Source: Bathymodiolus brooksi
Lineage: Eukaryota; Mollusca; Bivalvia; Mytilida; Modiolidae
Length of the DNA stretch: 64,000 nt
NCBI GenBank assembly: GCA_963680875.1
Contig: OY804579.1
Location: 52,652,036 to 52,716,035 of the forward strand
Direction: 5' to 3'
Shown here: positions 47,136-60,035 of the stretch, piece by piece
Layout of the letters: each line of letters opens with the position of its first letter
How positions within the stretch are numbered: position 1 is the first letter of the stretch
Notes under the pieces: model-generated
What the model saw: only the letters and a program-made list of their open reading frames with translations
What the model was told of the DNA's origin: nothing
Database searches by the model: none
Program-made: the position numbers and the translations under genes

Positions 47136-49944
47136 TCGCCTGTTAACAACCATAAGGGCTCATCAGCATTTTTGACAATTTTGAGAAAAACAGGTTTTAA
47201 TGTTTAGACTGACACAGGAAATCAGTGGTGCATAGGATTGCTATGTTTTTCAGCGCACAAATAGATAAAATAAGCCTTTTTTTACCTGCCAATAAACATT
47301 TTTACATATCTCCCATTATACTTCTATATATAGTAAAAATTGCTCATGAGCCCTTATGGCTTTCACGAAAATACTCATTTAAAAAAGGCTCATGAGTAAT
47401 ACATTTTCTCTTTGTACCTAAAACAGTGATACTAAAGAGGATTATGTTATCACATTTTATTGAACATGGCTTAGAAAACAGCTGTAGCGTATGAATATTA
47501 TATTAATATTAATCACCTGCAGAATCATTGTTTGGTATGTTATACACATCATTGTAATGAAGATGTACTGTTCTATTTAAAACATTGTGTTACTATCTGG
47601 TGAGAAATTGTTAGCTATGTCGTAAAATATAATTCGATTTGCATTCAGAATTCAATAGTAAAAAGCACTGTGCAATTATCAGATCTATTCTGAATCCTCA
47701 TCTTCCTCAAGAACATCTGGCAACGGAAGTATGTCCTTCACTTTAGCACTGATGGTAAGTGACTGGTAAAAAGACCAGTGTTCTGGTGGGATGACAAATG
47801 ATTTACAAAAAGAAAGAAGCTCATTCTTCTTTTCTTTCGATATGGACCTTTTATCCTTATATTTTGGACTAAGAAGAACTTCCTTCGAATTTCTTCGCTC
47901 TCCTCTTTTAAGTCTTTTCTCGACATTTATCCTCTGATAGTCCTCGTCATCATAACTATATTTGAATTGAATAATGCTTTTCTCTTTTTTGTCTAGTTCG
48001 ATGATTTTCATTTTCACCCAGTTGACCCTCTTTCCAGTTGTCGTTCGCTTGAAAGACCCATAATTCTCCTTTGCTAGTTTGTGTAGATCATGAAACTAAT
48101 TAAAGCGTAGTGGAACTACAACATAAGGATTGTTCTTCCTTGCCATTGTGATAATAGTATCCCACATACTTGGAATGTAAACCGATGTCCTTTCTTTCCG
48201 TCTCAATGGTAGAGGGCATGGAGTCACACTCCATTTGTGTGTGCCCACTTTCTAAATACTTTTACTCAATTATTTCCAAATTGTTTGACAGATTTAAAGT
48301 GTGAAGTAATCCTGCAGAAAGGTATTGATTTCTAGTTTGCCCAGTGCAACAATCCGAGTAGAGAATAACATGTTTGACAGACATTGGTAATCCTTGTAAA
48401 TGTGCGATCAAACATGTGCCCATTTCCGATGAACCTCTAGCGCCCTGGGACTCGTCCCACAGGTAACACTTGCCATCTTTTGATCCAAGATCATAGACAG
48501 ACAGATTATAACTCGTTAACTTTCTTCTGTAAAATATCTGACTGACAGTAGAGCAAGGTGTATATAAAACTGCCTCCAGATCAAATGTTGCAGCATATAC
48601 TGCACTGTCAGATTTGGCTTTTTGTTTGTCTAGTTCCTTCTCCTCACGCTCCCTTTCCTTTGAAGTCAAATGTTCTGTTTGCTTTGTAACATCTTCTGGA
48701 GATAGCATATTGTTCTTTTCCTTTTCTGCGTATGCATTACATTGTTCACACGAGTCCTTTTTAGGCTTGTGAAAAGAGAAATTGTATTCATTGCAGAACT
48801 CTCCTGTATGTAATTGAAGAAGCAGTAGATTTTAATGCATTTTTCCTTATACAAGTCATACATTTTTGTGATAGACAGATCTTGTTAAAAAAATTGTCTG
48901 CTCGTATCTTTTCGTTTGTAATGGCTATCCATCACAGGGAAGGATTCGATATTCTGTCGAATAGATTGCAATTTGGCATCAGATGTCTTATTGACTGGTG
49001 TGTGTTTTTTCCTCTCCTTTCAGTTCCTTGGAAGGAATCATGAACTTTCATGCTAAGCGTACATCGTACCATTTTATCACTTACGTCTGAGAGTTCTCAG
49101 AAAAAAACTGTGTACACACCCGCTGTAAAGTACCAGCCACGGGAAGAAAGTATGTCCTAGAATATTTTTTGTATGAGTGACTGTATCTTTTACTCACGGG
49201 TTGGACTGCAGGTGACTTATCAGCTATCTGCATCATTCTTTTGAGCCGTTATGGCTGTACAATACAACTGATGAGTCCTTATGGCAGAAGCTTAATTAAT
49301 CATTTGCTGATAATCCCTTTGGGTTTTGATAAATATTGAAAGATAACCTTATATAGGATAATAACACTAAAGAATTCTCCATAGCCTTCTATGTTAAATA
49401 AAATCTTTTTGAGCTTTCATACAGGATTCATCTTAAGTTTAATCTAAGCGACACTCATATCTCATGGAAGGAGTACCTAATTGGAAACTTAACTCCGAAA
49501 ATCAACATACATTTAATGGCATATAAGAAAACACAGACAGTCCGAATATGTCTACCGTCAAAAATCCTACTTTCACTTTCGATTTAGCACAAATTCAGGT
49601 GGTCTCCTTCCAATGCAATAATTTTTTTATTTTAAGCCGCAAGGACATCAAATATGGGCTTGAAATTATCCTAAAATCTGTAGGTTTCTGCTGACATTCA
49701 GTATTTTGCAGTATCTAAAAGGGTATATTTTTTTATCCAACAATGTAGGAATTCATTTTGTGTTTACGTACTACTTTCTCATACATCCTTTTCGACTGGT
49801 ACCCATGTTTAGTGGTATTACACCTATATTGATTATGAAAATAATTTAACTTATAGAAATATGTGCTACAAGTCTTTCTGTCCAAAAACGCAATATTGAC
49901 AAAAAAATGTTGATGAGCCCTTATGGTTAACAGGCTAACAATGA
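47136..49944 (-). mobile_element. 2.8-kb DNA transposon with inverted ends, enclosing transposase copy 2
   Basis: The left end has gcctgttaacaaccataagg then gctcatcagcattttt. The right end, reverse complemented, has gcctgttaaccataaggg then ctcatcaacattttt, giving an inverted repeat of about 40 bp. Direct repeats aattagta flank it at 47128-47135 and 49945-49952, a candidate 8-bp target duplication. Subterminal copies of the ccataagggctcat motif occur near 47342, 47388, 49240 and 49268, as expected for transposase binding sites. The enclosed gene is broken, so this copy is non-autonomous. Confidence 0.78.
47685..49200 (-). pseudogene. Broken DDE-like transposase gene, copy 2
   Basis: It is homologous to copy 1 at 42479-44741 and inverted relative to it. 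Readable pieces in gene order: VAGTLQRVCTQFF; ESFPVMDSHYKRKD; KMYDLYKEKC; TFDLEAVLYTPCS; YSDCCTGQTRNQY; MECDSMPS; and the tail from 48017 to the stop at 47685, LSFCKSFVIPPEHWSFYQS to EEDEDSE. It is broken by several frameshifts and stops, including stops after RKDTSRQFF and after NNLEIIE. The N-terminal basic and Cys-rich region of copy 1 is not found. The stretch with RRKLTSYNLSVYDLGSKDGK, absent from copy 1, is present here. Confidence 0.8.
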
Positions 49945-49952
49945 AATTAGTA

Positions 49953-50560
49953 CATTGAGATGTCATTTCATATTACATTACTACTGTATGTTCAATATTT
50001 GATGACCTATTTATTCTACCTTCCAAGCTAGTGCCATTCATTGCCTTGCTATTGTACTGTTGATGTTGATGTTGTATTTCAATTGTGGTCTGTGCAGATT
50101 TATTTATCGTTTGTTTATATATGTATTGCCGTTAGAGATACAGTTATCAAAAGCGGATGTTGGGATTCTATTATCCAGTTTAACACCGCCATATTTTGGT
50201 GTCTGTCCCGAGCCAGGATCTAGATTTCCAACGTCATATGTCGTTGTCTTTTTTATGTTAAATGGGTCAAGGTGAGAGGTGATTGTTCGTTTTATTGATA
50301 TATTAGTGGAATTGTTGAGCATCACTGTTTAAACTTTCTTTTCATAATGCTTCCAGTAACCATTTGATAGTCTTTATGTCTGCATCTCATTCTTAATTTA
50401 TGACTTCATGACGGATGTCAATAATGGAGCGGGCATACTAACTCTCTCGAAGCACCCGGTGACACTCTTGGTTTTAGTTTTCTATATTGTCTCATTATTC
50501 TGTACTATGAATATAATCATAAACACCATAAACATCTCTGGAAATAATGACAGGAGCATG
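49953..50560. other. Gene-free stretch
   Basis: Both strands have only short ORFs. Near 50455-50520 the block ttggttttagttttctatat faintly resembles repeat C. Nothing firm. Confidence 0.35.
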
Positions 50561-50900
50561 TGAATACCTACAACCTGGCTGGTGGCAGATATATAAAGTC
50601 AGGATATCCAGGGTCTATGAGAGGGAGGTTCAGCCGGTACTTCGGTCCGGGGACAGGAGAGCCAAGAAGGGGCCGTGAATCTCTGAAAGGCCCTATAGCC
50701 TTAGCCATAGACGTTTTATTTTTATTTATTTTTTTTTTTTTTTTTTTTTTTTTTTGGGGGGGGGGGGGGGCATTTTCAACTCAAATCTCAGGCCTAAAGC
50801 AGTTGTTTCGACTTGCAAAATTTCTCTTGGAGGCCCTGAGGATATCTATCCTATTTATTGCGGCCATCGTTGTCCAGTACTTTTAATACATACAATTATA
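50560..50900 (-). repeat. Repeat F copy (minus) with a poly-T/poly-G junction
   Basis: The minus strand matches 35680-36045 in two blocks (50600-50725 and 50780-50840). Between them lies a run of about 30 T followed by 15 G (about 50727-50770). The plus-strand 108-codon ORF crossing it is poly-Phe/Gly and not a gene. Confidence 0.65.
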
Positions 50901-52364
50901 GAAGACAACATCAAGTTGTTGTTTTCTGTAATAAAAAAGGGAGGAATGTTTTAAACACATTCATTTTCTTTATTTGATTAAAAATGTATAGAATGGATCG
51001 TTGATGTCTTATATGGTTATATAGACCCATTGAGAGTTTCGTTTTCCATCGATATAATGACACGAGGGACTGTTTGATTCAATATTAAAGCTCGTACCAA
51101 GTTGTATTCCCAAATGTCAATGTATTTTGAGAATATCGTAGTGGTGGGTGCCATTGACCTTTAAGATAATGATACATGATGTATCTTTATTAACCAAACA
51201 AGGATCCAATGGTTTCCCACCGTGAAGAGAAATTGAAGCTGAAACGCAACTTATTTACGTACAGACGGGAGGGTTGTCCGATACATGGGGGTGTCCATTT
51301 CGGAATCTTCGGCATTTATTGTTTTAGACGCTACAAAAACAAGATATAACAATTTATACCAAATATGCTTAAAAAAGAGTGTATATATTACTGTATATAT
51401 AGTGCTGGGCACCAATATGAGGAAGATTTGCCACCATCGTGTGGATATATATATTTTCCAAACAAAATCTCGCATTAATAAAAATTGGTTCTTATAATAA
51501 AACGGTGCATATGGAATAGCATATCGACCATGCAGTCTGCAGCTGCTTTTTAATTTGAAATCGATCATATTTCTTTATCAATTAAACTGTATAACTATGG
51601 GTCAAAAAACACACCTTCATGTTGTGGAACAGAGAATTATTGACAGCTCTGTTGATTGTTGTATCTTTTTGTCTGTATGGATCTGACACAGAATTGCAGT
51701 CTACTCTGTTTAAACAGTAAACATAGACAGACTGTCTGTATAGGTATATTTTAGAACCACAGATCGAATGATATCTATATAAATATAGCTATACGTCAGA
51801 ATGTCATTTGACCAAAATCCAATAGTACCATCTGACGCTATTCCACAGTTACATATCTGTGACGAATCAGTCAGTATTAAAGGTATTAAAATGTAACAGT
51901 ATACATGAAAAATAGAATAACAGTTAAACCTGCCATTGCAGTCACCTCTATTAAGCAGTCAATTTCATAAGAAAATTTCATATGAATTTAACCTCTTTCA
52001 TGAGGTCACCTGTCATATAAGGCCACTTTTTCTTTGTCCCAAAGGTGACCTCTTAATACAGGTTTGACTGTGTATATAATCAATCTCCTGTAGTAGATAC
52101 CCATCCCAATTTAGTGAACGAGTGTATTTGAAAGATTATGTTATTTTGATATTTTTATTCAAATCTCATACCGATAATAAATGGTTTATCAATGTTTGAC
52201 TGATTTTCACAATCTCTGAATTTTAAACAAAACATGTGTTGAATTATCTTCCCAGCTTCTGAAAATGATTGATTATGTGAAAAAAATAACCTTTTCAATA
52301 GTTTTCTATTTTTATCTGGTTTTTGTTTTATATTTTCGATGGAATTTTAAATTACATTCGTAAT
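50901..52364. other. Gene-free stretch
   Basis: AT-rich with short ORFs on both strands; nothing recognised. Confidence 0.4.
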
Positions 52365-52720
52365 TTTATGTCGGCCACAAATGATGACGGTATTTGTAAG
52401 ATTATTGCACCCGTATTTTGTTTTCTTGTTGAAAAACCCGCATCTGGTAATAACATTTTATATACCAAATGACACCAGAACGACAACAATGCCTAGATGT
52501 AGCGTTTATCGACGGAAGTAAAAAATACCGCTCAACTGCAGGCTAGGTGGCGTTTCACACTCATGTTTGAGTATGAACTATTCTCAATGTCGAAGACCAA
52601 TCAGTGACTATGAAATATAGAACGGCAATAAAAGAACTGTTCCTTCATTTGCGTCTAAGTGTAATGTTGGATAGTCTCTCATGTTCACTTACATCCATAT
52701 CGTTTCTTACTAAAAACAAA
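52365..52720 (+). repeat. Repeat E copy, most complete
   Basis: It contains in one piece the blocks found at 8985-9420 and 5412-5690: gatgacggtatttg, tctggtaataacatttta, cgacggaagtaaaaaatacc, ctcaactgcaggctagg and ctaagtgtaatgttggatag. Confidence 0.78.
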
Positions 52721-52744
52721 TTCAATTTAGTTATCTTCTTACTT

Positions 52745-53055
52745 AAATCGTCTCGGTGGTAGATCGTGGGTACGATCCCGGGTCTAGTCAATCCAAAGAC
52801 TATAAAATTGGTATTTGCTACCCTGTCCTTTAAGCATGCTTCATTAAGAAGAGATAATAATGACTGATTGACTCGGAGTAGTTATCATGAAGCGGTGTTG
52901 CTACCTGTGGACCGTTGTTTCAGTTCAGCCATTACTGTGAAAACCAAAATCCAATTTATTAGCGTGGTGGCCTAGTACAAAGCAGAAGCCACCATCATCA
53001 ACTCTTAAAAATTAACCTGTTCTCGCCATGCTCATTGTCGTTAAACAACAACTAC
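52745..53055 (+). mobile_element. SINE-B copy
   Basis: It has the B-box region gatcgtgggtacgatcccgg, then tcaatccaaagactataaaa, ttaagcatgcttcattaaga, gactgattgactcgg and a tcgttaaacaac end, in SINE-B order on the plus strand. The 5' A-box part is lost. Confidence 0.7.
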
Positions 53056-53906
53056 TCACTCATTTTATTACGTATCATCAGTGTGGAGTTATGGTCCTTT
53101 GTTTAATACAATGACGCTTTAATGGCTGTGCATTAAGTCTAGGTTTTTATATCCGTCTTGACTTAAATTTGAAATCTGGCTTCATGTTGATAAGTTATGT
53201 AAGGTCGTGAGATTTTTAATTTAATGATATTCTTAGCACATTTTCTGTTTGCAAGATTTAAATCGATTGTGATTTTGCAGAATACATGTTATTATACATT
53301 ATCAAACATGTTCTTGCACTTGTCATAAATTAGGATTATGCCAAACAATGGGCAAAACGCAAAACAGAGAGAACATACTCTTCCGAATGGGTTTAGCTAT
53401 GGCTGTGAAGTTTAATACAAATAAGAATCTAAAAATTTAAAGGGACAATGAACACACGAGACACGTCTATCTTCAACGACTCAAATGTTGCACAAACACC
53501 TGTCTTTCCTTCATGACAAGCATATCGTACCGACAGACAGGGTGTCTTGCAATATCGTTTTTGCATGTAAATTACATTATATTGACTGCTTGACATTGTA
53601 TATGGAGTCAGTTGATATGATATTCCAGAGCTTATGGTGTGGTTCCTGCAGGATTTCCTTTATGCATTTGTATATGCTTGCTCCTATTTAACTAAGTAGT
53701 TATGTTGAAGTCATTACTTCGAAAGTTTTACTGTCGCCATCCTGACTTGTTCAACAGTTACAGAATACCTGTGTCACAGATTATTACCTGTGTCACAGAT
53801 TATTAGATATATGCTCCATCTGTCGTAGTTATAATTCGTCTTGCTTTCCTCTTTCATAACTTATCACCAACATATGTAACAAACTTGCTTTTCATAATAA
53901 TAATAC
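53056..53906. other. Gene-free stretch
   Basis: A short direct repeat (acctgtgtcacagattatta, twice near 53768-53806) is the only structure noted. Confidence 0.4.
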
Positions 53907-54165
53907 GATGGGTGATACTACATAAGCAGGAGCTATCTTACCTTTCAGGAAAGGCTTATTTCAAACGATCCCCCGTTTTTTTTTTAGTAAGGTTTCTATT
54001 GCTCAATCTTTAGTTTTGTGCGTAATTGTTCGTCAACCATTGTTTGTCGTTTTGTGTTTTTTCGTTTCTTTTGGCCATTGCATAGCCTAACCTACTTCTA
54101 TTTACGGCTTCTGATTATTCCTTTGGTTGGTATCTTCATTTTTCTTAAATACTGCATCTCTATGT
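53907..54165 (+). repeat. Repeat C copy
   Basis: gcaggagctatcttaccttt, gtttctattgctcaatcttt, ttcttttggccattgc and cggcttctgattattccttt follow the family order. Confidence 0.7.
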
Positions 54166-54269
54166 TGGCCTTAAACTTTTTTTTTTTTTTTTTTATTGAA
54201 ATATAGGCGAAAATGTATCTAGTGTTAATTTAAGAATCATAATATGAGGTACATGTACACTGTAAGAAA

Positions 54270-54406
54270 TGTTTAAAGATACCAAGGGGGGTAATCAGAA
54301 GCCGTAAATCGAAGGACAGACAATACAATAGCTAAAAGTAAAAGGACAAAAACAATAATCTACAAAAATATACACCGAAAATTAAAGACTGAGGAACAAG
54401 AAACCC
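54270..54406 (-). repeat. Repeat C copy (minus) from which the 38-bp array grows
   Basis: The plus strand reads gataccaagg, gtaatcagaagccgtaaatc, gaaggacagacaatacaa and aaaacaataatctacaaaaa, the inverse of repeat C. It runs without break into the first minisatellite unit. Together with 53907-54165 it forms an inverted pair. Confidence 0.8.
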
Positions 54407-56920
54407 ACAAAAAACGGGGATGAACTCAGTCGATCTGGAAGGGTAGGCAATACGGGGATGAACTCAGTCGATCTGGAAGGTTAGGTAATACGGGGATGAA
54501 CTCTGTCGATCTGGAAGGTTAGGTAATACGGGGATGAACTCAGTCGATCTGGAAGGTTAGGTAATACGGGGATGAACTCAGTCGATCTGGAAGGTTAGGC
54601 AATACGGGGATGAACTCAGTCGATCTGGAAGGTTAGGCAATACGGGGATGAACTCAGTCGATCTGGAAGGTTAGGCAATACGGGGATGAACTCAGTCGAT
54701 CTGGAAGGTTAGGCAATACGGGGATGAACTCAGTCGATCTGGAAGGTTAGGCAATACGGGGATGAACTCAGTCGATCTGGAAGGTTAGGCAATACGGGGA
54801 TGAACTCAGTCGATCTGGAAGGTTAGGTAATACGGGGATGAACTCAGTCGATCTGGAAGGTTAGGCAATACGGGGATGAACTCAGTCGATCTGGAAGGTT
54901 AGGCAATACGGGGATGAACTCAGTCGATCTGGAAGGTTAGGCAATACGGGGATGAACTCAGTCGATCTGGAAGGGTAGGCAATACGGGGATGAACTCAGT
55001 CGATCTGGAAGGTTAGGCAATACGGGGATGAACTCAGTCGATCTGGAAGGTTAGGTAATACGGAGATGAACTCAGTCGATCTGGAAGGTTAGGCAATACG
55101 GGGATGAACTCAGTCGATCTGGAAGGGTAGGCAATACGGGGATGAATTCAGTCGATCTGGAAGGGTAGGTAATACGGAGATGAACTCAGTCGATCTGGAA
55201 GGGTAGGTAATACGGGGATGAACTCAGTCGATCTGGAAGGTTAGGCAATACGGGGATGAACTCAGTCGATCTGGAAGGGTAGGCAATACGGGGATGAACT
55301 CAGTCGATCTGGAAGGGTAGGTAATACGGAGATGAACTCAGTCGATCTGGAAGGTTAGGCAATACGGGGATGAACTCAGTCGATCTGGAAGGGTAGGTAA
55401 TACGGGGATGAACTCAGTCGATCTGGAAGGGTAGGTAATACGGAGATGAACTCAGTCGATCTGGAAGGTTAGGCAATACGGGGATGAACTCAGTCGATCT
55501 GGAAGGGTAGGTAATACGGGGATGAACTCAGTCGATCTGGAAGGTTAGGCAATACGGGGATGAACTCAGTCGATCTGGAAGGGTAGGTAATACGGGGATG
55601 AACTCAGTCGATCTGGAAGGGTAGGTAATACGGAGATGAACTCAGTCGATCTGGAAGGGTAGGCAATACGGGGATGAATTCAGTCGATCTGGAAGGGTAG
55701 GTAATACGGGGATGAACTCAGTCAATCTGGAAGGGTAGGCAATACGGGATGAACTCAGTCGATCTGGAAGGATAGGAAATACGGGGATGAACTCGGTCGA
55801 TCTGGAAGGGTAGGCAATACGGGGATGAACTCGGTCGATCTGGAAGGGTAGGCAATACGGGGATGAACTCGGTCGATCTGGAAGGGTAGGCAATACGGGG
55901 ATGAACTCGGTCGATCTGGAAGGGTAGGCAATACGGGGATGAACTCGGTCGATCTGGAAGGGTAGGCAATACGGGGATGAACTCAGTCGATCTGGAAGGA
56001 TAGGAAATACGGGGATGAACTCGGTCGATCTGGAAGGGTAGGCAATACGGGGATGAACTCGGTCGATCTGGAAGGGTAGGCAATACGGGGATGAACTCAG
56101 TCGATCTGGAAGGGTAGGCAATACGGGGATGAACTCTGTCGATCTGGAAGGGTAGGCAATACGGGGATGAACTCAGTCAATCTGGAAGGGTAGGCAATAC
56201 GGGGATGAACTCAGTCGATCTGGAAGGGTAGGCAATACGGGGATGAACTCGGTCGATCTGGAAGGGTAGGCAATACGGGGATGAACTCAGTCGATCTGGA
56301 AGGGTAGTCAATACGGGGATGAACTCAATCGATCTGGAAGGGTAGGCAATACGGGGATGAACTCTGTCGATCTGGAAGTGTAGGCAATACGGGGATGAAC
56401 TCGGTCGATCTGGCAGGGTAGGCAATACGGGGATGAACTCAGTCGATCTGGAAGGGTAGGCAATACGGGGATGAACTCGGTCGATCTGGAAGGGTAGGCA
56501 ATACGGGGATGAACTCAGTCGATCTGGAAGGGTAGTCAATACGGGGATGAACTCAATCGATCTGGAAGGGTAGGCAATACGGGGATGAACTCTGTCGATC
56601 TGGAAGTGTAGGCAATACGGGGATGAACTCGGTCGATCTGGCAGGGTAGGCAATACGGGGATGAACTCGGTAGATCTGGAAGGGTAAGCAATACGGGGAT
56701 GAACTCAGTCGATCTGGAAGGGTAGGCAATACGGGGATGAACTCAGTCGAATTGGAAGGGTAGGCAATACGGGGATGAACTCGGTCGATCTGGAAGGGTA
56801 GGCAATACGGGGATGAACTCAGTCGATCTGGAAGGGTAGGCAATACGTGGATGAACTCAGTCGATCTGGAAGGGTAGGCAATACGGGGATGAACTCAGTC
56901 GATCTGGAAGGGTAGGCAAT
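54407..56920. repeat. 38-bp minisatellite, about 66 copies, derived from repeat C
   Basis: The unit is ggggatgaactcagtcgatc then tggaaggttaggcaatac. The single-copy equivalent in minus-strand repeat C (10102-10200) reads ggggtgaactcaagtgctcc then ggaagggtatgctg. Variants are zoned: ggttaggc dominates the left part, gggtaggc with ctcggtcgatc the right. A 228-bp block (six units) is duplicated between about 56284 and 56512. The array is almost stop-free on the minus strand, producing ORFs of up to 159 codons with a 38-residue period; these are not genes. Confidence 0.96.
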
Positions 56921-57826
56921 TCCAGCAGTAATTATTTCATTCTTCAATCAATGTATCTACATTTTGTATAACCTGTTAAAATCTGTATATACCAGCTGTG
57001 TGTATACGAAGTACAGGTGGGATTTTTTTTTTATAAAGGAATATATACCTTTTGTGGTCCTGTCATTATTAAAGTTAAGCCGAGCACCAGATTTAGACAC
57101 GTTAATTTTTAACTGTCAGGTGGTTTTAAATTAACTGATTAATGGGTTGATTACTTTCCATTACCAAAAAAAAAATGATTCACAAAAATAAAGTTATGAA
57201 TGGATTTTGAACATTCAATAAATCGCATGAATGGGGTAGTGATCGATAAAATCTTTTTTTCTAGGGTGTCATTAGCAAGTCACCGCAATAACATTGCGTG
57301 TAGTCTCGTGGTAGTAACTTTGACAAATTAAACAAAGTTCAAGACAAGTCAGATCGTCTATCTTGCCAATATCTTATACCCTATTGAAATTTAACCTATG
57401 GCGGTTGAACAGGTGTGAGTGTACATACCTGATAATCTGATACTTCTGTATTGTTAAGTAATAGCAAGTGTCAAAATTCAGATAATGTTTACAATATGAC
57501 CAATAAAGGTGGAATTCAGACTGGAAGGAACCAGTGTTATAGAAAATTTAAAAAGAAAAAAAATAATGGTAGCATAATATTGTTTTGATTACGTGTGCAC
57601 TTGATTAAAATGCTCTGTATTTGTAGAAAATGTGTGGTATATTGACATAGCATATCTGTTAAACAATTTGCTGTGGTTGCAATTTTTTACCTACTAAAGA
57701 TTGGGCTAAATATATTTATTGTGATAAAATTTAAATTTAATTTTCTTAGACTTTTGTGATCAGATTTCCATCAGAAGAGAAAAATGTTTCGATTTCGCTT
57801 CCTTTTGGTGCCTGGTTTGATTTTGT
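56921..57826. other. Gene-free stretch
   Basis: AT-rich; nothing recognised. Confidence 0.4.
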
Positions 57827-58053
57827 TTATGGTGTTTAACACCACTTTCAACAATATTTCAGCTATATCGTGGCGGTCAGTTTTATTGGTGAAGGACACC
57901 GGAGTACCAGGAGAAAACCACTGACACACTTTATCACATAATGTTGTATCCCATGAGTGGGATTCGAACTCACAACGTTAGTAGTGATACATGTAGGTCC
58001 CGATTGCATAGGTAGTAATCCAACTATCATACGATCACCACAACGATGGTCCC
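57827..58053 (-). mobile_element. SINE-A copy
   Basis: It runs on the plus strand from atggtgtttaacaccacttt through cgtggcggtcagttttattg and gagtgggattcgaactcaca to catacgatcaccacaacgat. The whole family is present in reverse, with a short central deletion. Confidence 0.87.
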
Positions 58054-58925
58054 ACTTCTCTTACCTCTTTTGTTGTCTTTTAACTTATTTCAAAAGAATC
58101 TTATCTATCTAGTGTGTACTTGAATGACTTTTTTTTTAAATTAAAACAGAAAAAAAATTGTCCTTCGTGACACACTGGGACTAATTTAAATAACTTTAAC
58201 TAACAGTTAATTTTAATATATGTATGCAATATAATGAAGACAATTTTATGTAGTGTAATATCGCATTCATCAAGTTTAAATCTTAAATACCGAGAAGGCG
58301 ACAGAAAACTGAGGTTGTCGCATCAGAACAAATAAATCATGGGCACAGGTGTAAGTTATCTAAGTAAATAAGTACTTTAATCTACCAATTAACATATGGC
58401 ATAGTGTTATGTGTTTACATAACGATTTGTTTACAGTGATGTACTGGTATCTTTGGCAACATATTAATATATATAGATAACATCAAACAGTATATATATA
58501 ATTGTGGGCCTTACTTTCTAAAGGTACTTCACGTGTAGGTAGGTGTCAAAACACATTAAATCCGTTAGTAGGACCACCATTTGGATTATTGAGGAGGGAA
58601 TTTTTTTATCGGTAAATTAGTGTTTGCTCACTGATAGAGTTACTGATAAGTGAAATTGGAAAAAAAATGAAAAAAAGGCTTGTTAGAAACCACAGTGCTA
58701 CCATTTGGGACGATCTTTTAATTGTCCTGGAAAGGCATTTCACATACCGTTATCTGACATCTAATATATGGTCTCTGTGGTAATTATTCCCTGGAGGTCC
58801 GATAGGGTGAATATCGGATTTGTACCACGATTCTATAATTGATGCACAGTGACAGTTTTTAATATTTTAAGGTTGGGATCTTTCAGAGATTTGTCCTTAT
58901 CTTTCGATAAATGTTGATTAATTAA
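58054..58925. other. Gene-free stretch
   Basis: Short ORFs only; nothing recognised. Confidence 0.4.
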
Positions 58926-59092
58926 GAAATTATACATGGAAGCCATAAGTTTGTTGTACATTTTAACATGGGTAAACATTATTTTCGTAAATATTTTATC
59001 CCGAGCTTCAGCGAACGATAAAATGCAATGATAACAATGTCACCCGTGTTAAAATGTTATTCAAACTTATGGGTTCCATGAATTATTTCGAT
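58926..59092. mobile_element. Foldback hairpin element, second family member
   Basis: The left arm (gaaattatacatggaagcca, taagtttg, cattttaacatgggt, ttttatccc) pairs with the right arm (cgataaaat, cacccgtgttaaaatg, caaacttatgggttccat, gaattatttc). Arm ends, the tatcccgagc centre and the right flank (tttcgattct) are shared with 38504-38660. Confidence 0.8.
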
Positions 59093-59434
59093 TCTAATAG
59101 GAAATGTATAAATTATTTTTAGAAGTAAGGCTCCGTTCGTCGAAACCCCTACTAACAATAGCACTGCTAGTACAAGTTCTGCATTTACATACTACTGTCT
59201 AATATGCTTAAAACTTTTCGTAAAAAGAGGTCATGCTGCATTGTTTTGCTCTTTTACTGGAGGAGGGCATACAAATGGCATAAAATGTCGATAAATTTAG
59301 AATGAAGAAAGGGAATTCCTCCAGGATCCGCCTATGTTTTGTAACAGATTTCCCGAGTTATCAAATAAACGTTATTTGCATTATTCAGCATTATTTTTGG
59401 ATATTATTTATATTTCATTTGTATTTGTTTATGT

Positions 59435-59600
59435 TGCAGTACCTGGAGAAAAACCCCGACCAGTCGCTAGTCACTGACACTTTTTATAACATTATGTTGT
59501 ATCGAGTACACCTCTACGTGAATTTGGAATCGCCGCTTTTACAAATTTCGTGGTTATTGTCATAGGTAGATGTAAGCCCAGCTACCATTCTATAACGAAG
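59435..59600 (-). mobile_element. SINE-A copy, 3'-truncated and diverged
   Basis: It carries tcactgacac, aacattatgttgtatcgagt, acacctctacgtgaat and the head region taggtagatgtaagcccagc then taccattc. Confidence 0.68.
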
Positions 59601-60035
59601 CCCACTCGAATTCTTAAGATGGACTATTAATAAAAAGATTAAGTACTGTATAACAACTTGTAAAGGACACCAAAAGATCCTTTTAAATGGTAAGAAAAAG
59701 ATAAGCAATTAATTCACTATATAGTGGTTGATTTTTGTATATGCGTTTTCTGTGACATTTAAATATACTAGAGAAGGGCAAAAAGAGCCAATGTACTTAT
59801 AGACTGAAACAGGAACATATAAAAGAACTGTAGGGGATTTATGTACATGTACATGATGCACCGGCCACCCGTAAGACAACTTATATACCCTCGGGAATCA
59901 ATGGTCGTTTAAAGTACAACTAAATGTAAATATTATGATTTTGAGACGAAATGGAGACATAAGTTCCTACTTACACAGAAATTAAAAAAATGTTTGTAAA
60001 ATATTTGTTTCCTTGTCAGGGGGTTAGGGTTAGGA

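Noticed and set aside
55642..56843. Minus-strand ORFs of 96-159 codons with a 38-residue period
   Set aside because: They are a consequence of a 38-bp unit lacking stops on that strand; three units equal one 38-codon period. The longest is not bounded by gene signals and another frame is also open.
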